Positions 5,910-7,913 of a stretch of DNA of 7,913 nucleotides are shown in pieces (position 1 is the stretch's first letter; every line of letters starts with the position of its first letter). The notes under the pieces are model-generated. The model was not told the origin of the DNA and did not search any database. It was given only the letters and a program-made list of their open reading frames with translations. The stretch comes from Intestinibacter sp. (GTDB lineage Bacteria > Bacillota > Clostridia > Peptostreptococcales > Peptostreptococcaceae), in contig NZ_JALEXO010000312.1 of assembly GCF_022780145.1 (NCBI RefSeq), forward strand, positions 1 to 7,913, given 5' to 3'. The position numbers and the translations under genes were made by a program.

Positions 5910-7784
5910 TTATTTATATACACCGTCTATTTCAACTAGCATTTTATCTATTCTGCCTTCGTACATCTCATCTAAATTTTCTTGTATTTCTAGTATATAA
6001 TTTGGGATGTATTCATCATCTTCGTCCTTTTGTTCTTCTATCTCCTTAAATTCAGGTATTAAAAAGCTATCTACATTTAACTTGAACTCTGGTATACTTT
6101 CGTAGATATCTTTGCTGTTAAATACGCCCTCATCTGCTAAGGATTTATACATAAGTCTTCCCTTTTTAAGGTAAAGACCTGCTAGCATATATTCTGAGTC
6201 CTTATTGCCTAGCTCAACTCCTTTTATAAAGTATTTCTTGGCCATATCATCGTCATCTAGCTTTAGACTTATTTGACCTAAGTTAAATACAGATTCAACT
6301 AATCCTTGATTTTTTGATTTTTCATACCAGTACTTAGCATTAGTGTGGTCGCTGTAGTAGTTTTCAAAAATAAGCCCGACCATATGTTGGGCATATGCGT
6401 TGTTTTCGTTAGCACATATATCTAGCATTTTTTTGCTGTCTTCGTAATTTCCTTCATTATAATATATTCTTCCTAAATGTAGTTTTGCGTTTAGGTGATT
6501 TTCGTTTGCAGCCAATAAATAGTACTTCTTAGACTCTTCTAAATTGTTTAAATCCTCGTATATAAGGCCTAGCTTATAGCTAGATTCTATATCCTTATTA
6601 TTAGATGCCTTTTTATACCATAAAATAGCTTCTTCTGTGTTTTCTGCCTCAAAGTATATATCTGCTAATTTCTTTTGGCAAGTCACACATGTTGAATTTT
6701 TTAAGTAGTAAGATATAGCCATTTGATAGTTTTTAGTCTGATAATATAGATCTCCTAAATTCTCTATCGCCACCTTACATCCATCTGCGATTGCCTCTTC
6801 GTAGTATTTTATAGCTTTTTCGTAATTTTTTTCTTCGAAGTAAAGCCCGGCAAAATTATTTTTAGCCTCTACCATAGAATCATTTGAAGCTAAATCATAA
6901 TACATCTTAGCACTTTCAATCTCATTTTGTCTGTTGTATAGATTTCCAAGTCTGAGCTTAGACAAGGTATGATTTGATTCTATAGCCTTTACGTAGTACT
7001 CTATGGCATCTTCATAAAAATTTTTCTCGTCGTATAGATACGCCAATCTGTACTGAGATTTCATGTGGTTTTTATCTGCACTTTTTTTGTAATATCTCTC
7101 AGCTTCATCTCTGTGATCGTTCAGTTCCATATATAGACCTAAATTATAGCAGCCCTTTTCGAATCCACTTCTATACAACTGTTTGTATAAGCTCACAGCT
7201 TCTTTTTCCATACCGTTTTTCATATATAAAATCGCCAAATTGAATCTACACTCATTACTTCCCAATATATGACCTTTTTTGTAGTATTCAATTGCATCCT
7301 CTTCTCTATCTAATTCTATATACAGATTTCCAAGGTTAAAACACGCCACTCCAGAGTTTCCATTTGCAGCAGTCTTTAACCATTTCTCTGATCTCTGAAA
7401 ATCTCTCAATTTAAAATGGACAACTCCCAAATTATTTTGGCATCTCAAATCTCCATTTAACGCCTGTTTTTCATACCAGTAAAGCGCATACTCATACCCC
7501 TCTATATTGTAGTACATATTTCCCAAATCATATGCAGCATCATCCTTGCCGTTTTTATAAGATAGGGAGAACCATTTTTCTGCCTCTACATATTGTTTTT
7601 TTTCTAAATAAAGCTCCCCTAATCTGTACTGTGCTTTTACATGGTTTTGATTTGCAGCAATTATGTAGGATTGTATAGCTTGATCTTTTTTACCTATTTT
7701 TTCAAGCATATTTCCCTTACTATATGCCAATACTGCCTCTGTAGGCACATCTTTACTCTTTTTCTTTATAGAAAACTTACTCAT
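5910..7784 (-). CDS. Sel1/TPR-like repeat protein, 624 aa, function unknown
   Basis: A cytoplasmic protein built almost only of helical repeats. Residues 1-18 are a basic start (MSKFSIKKKSKD); residues 19-556 are about seventeen repeats; residues 557-624 are a non-repeat, acidic tail (EEQKDEDDEY at 583-592). Each repeat looks like A..NLG.LY....Y..AI.YY.KA...., the helix-turn-helix pattern of TPR and Sel1 proteins, which form superhelical scaffolds for protein-protein contacts. No signal peptide, membrane segment or catalytic domain is seen. The start is ATG 7784, with AGGAG at 7796-7800 (spacing 11 nt). No frameshift breaks the frame. It stands alone, convergent with corA. Sel1-type proteins act as adaptors in signalling and secretion in other bacteria, but nothing here names a partner, so function is not assigned. 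Confidence 0.9.
   Translation of the reverse strand: MSKFSIKKKSKDVPTEAVLAYSKGNMLEKIGKKDQAIQSYIIAANQNHVKAQYRLGELYLEKKQYVEAEKWFSLSYKNGKDDAAYDLGNMYYNIEGYEYALYWYEKQALNGDLRCQNNLGVVHFKLRDFQRSEKWLKTAANGNSGVACFNLGNLYIELDREEDAIEYYKKGHILGSNECRFNLAILYMKNGMEKEAVSLYKQLYRSGFEKGCYNLGLYMELNDHRDEAERYYKKSADKNHMKSQYRLAYLYDEKNFYEDAIEYYVKAIESNHTLSKLRLGNLYNRQNEIESAKMYYDLASNDSMVEAKNNFAGLYFEEKNYEKAIKYYEEAIADGCKVAIENLGDLYYQTKNYQMAISYYLKNSTCVTCQKKLADIYFEAENTEEAILWYKKASNNKDIESSYKLGLIYEDLNNLEESKKYYLLAANENHLNAKLHLGRIYYNEGNYEDSKKMLDICANENNAYAQHMVGLIFENYYSDHTNAKYWYEKSKNQGLVESVFNLGQISLKLDDDDMAKKYFIKGVELGNKDSEYMLAGLYLKKGRLMYKSLADEGVFNSKDIYESIPEFKLNVDSFLIPEFKEIEEQKDEDDEYIPNYILEIQENLDEMYEGRIDKMLVEIDGVYK
6117..7730 (-). repeat. 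About seventeen tandem 32-residue (96-bp) coding repeats
   Basis: Repeat boundaries by residue: 19-50, 51-82, 83-114, 115-146, 147-178, 179-210, 211-242, 243-274, 275-306, 307-338, 339-368 (30 residues), 369-400, 401-432, 433-464, 465-497 (33 residues), 498-529 and a partial 530-556. Fourteen are exactly 32 residues. Conserved columns are Leu5, Gly/Ala6, Tyr9, Ala18, Tyr21 or Trp21, Tyr22. The repeats differ widely in DNA sequence, so the array is old and not a recent duplication. Confidence 0.85.
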
Positions 7785-7866
7785 TTTTATTTCTTCTCCT
7801 ATTTTTTGTATTTCTTTTATATATTTTTATTTTAATTATTTGATTGATTTTTCTAGACAAATTAAT

Positions 7867-7875
7867 ACTATAACA
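7867..7875 (-). promoter_or_regulatory. Possible extended -10 promoter of the repeat-protein gene
   Basis: On the minus strand TGTTATAGT (7875 to 7867) is an extended -10 element, TG-N-TATAGT. No good -35 box lies 17 nt upstream. A TATAAT at 7877-7882 is a second candidate. The assignment is weak because the region is very AT-rich. Confidence 0.3.
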
Positions 7876-7878
7876 CAT

Positions 7879-7899
7879 TATATACCAAAACAGTATATA
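7879..7899. repeat. Inverted repeat near the repeat-protein promoter
   Basis: TATATAC (7879-7885) and GTATATA (7893-7899) are perfect 7-bp arms around a 7-bp spacer CAAAACA. The element overlaps one candidate -10 box, so it could be an operator. The arms are low in complexity, so chance is also possible. Confidence 0.35.
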
Positions 7900-7913
7900 T
7901 TTAGTTTTAAAAC

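Noticed and set aside
7641..7835. 64-codon plus-strand frame over the start of the repeat-protein gene
   Set aside because: It is a Phe/Tyr-rich shadow of the Lys-rich N-terminus on the other strand.

Overview
The window looks like chromosome of a low-GC Gram-positive anaerobe of the Clostridia, most likely the Peptostreptococcaceae (Clostridioides / Paraclostridium / Romboutsia type). The basis is very AT-rich DNA, strong GGAGG ribosome binding sites, U-tailed terminators after most genes, a T-box leader on an amino-acid operon, and AT-rich codon use. The genus is inferred; no marker gene fixes it. No phage genes, transposases, CRISPR, rRNA or tRNA genes were seen.

Layout. Positions 1-77 hold a bidirectional terminator for a gene left of the window. 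A 37-residue membrane peptide lies on the minus strand (78-191), behind an AT-rich divergent intergenic region. A strong promoter (485-513) then drives a threonine T-box leader (541-785) that controls thrC (815-2296) and thrB (2306-3199), the last two steps of threonine synthesis. A terminator hairpin follows. A promoter lies just upstream of that hairpin and reads into an EamA/DMT-family transporter (3307-4257).

A shared bidirectional terminator separates the transporter from a small helical protein on the minus strand (4326-4529), which has a good promoter but no standard start codon at its ribosome binding site. Divergent from it is a CorA-type metal transporter gene (4894-5829). Its leader holds a promoter, a 20-codon reading frame with a strong ribosome binding site, and a hairpin plus U-run overlapping the end of that frame. 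A bidirectional terminator separates corA from a convergent gene (5910-7784) for a 624-residue protein made almost wholly of about seventeen 32-residue TPR/Sel1-like repeats.

How it fits together. The T-box should let thrC-thrB transcription proceed when uncharged tRNA-Thr accumulates. The neighbouring EamA transporter could move threonine, homoserine or another small metabolite, but only its position suggests this. The corA leader looks like translation-linked attenuation, and it is the most interesting unexplained structure here. The rest are separate single-gene units; no larger new system is evident.
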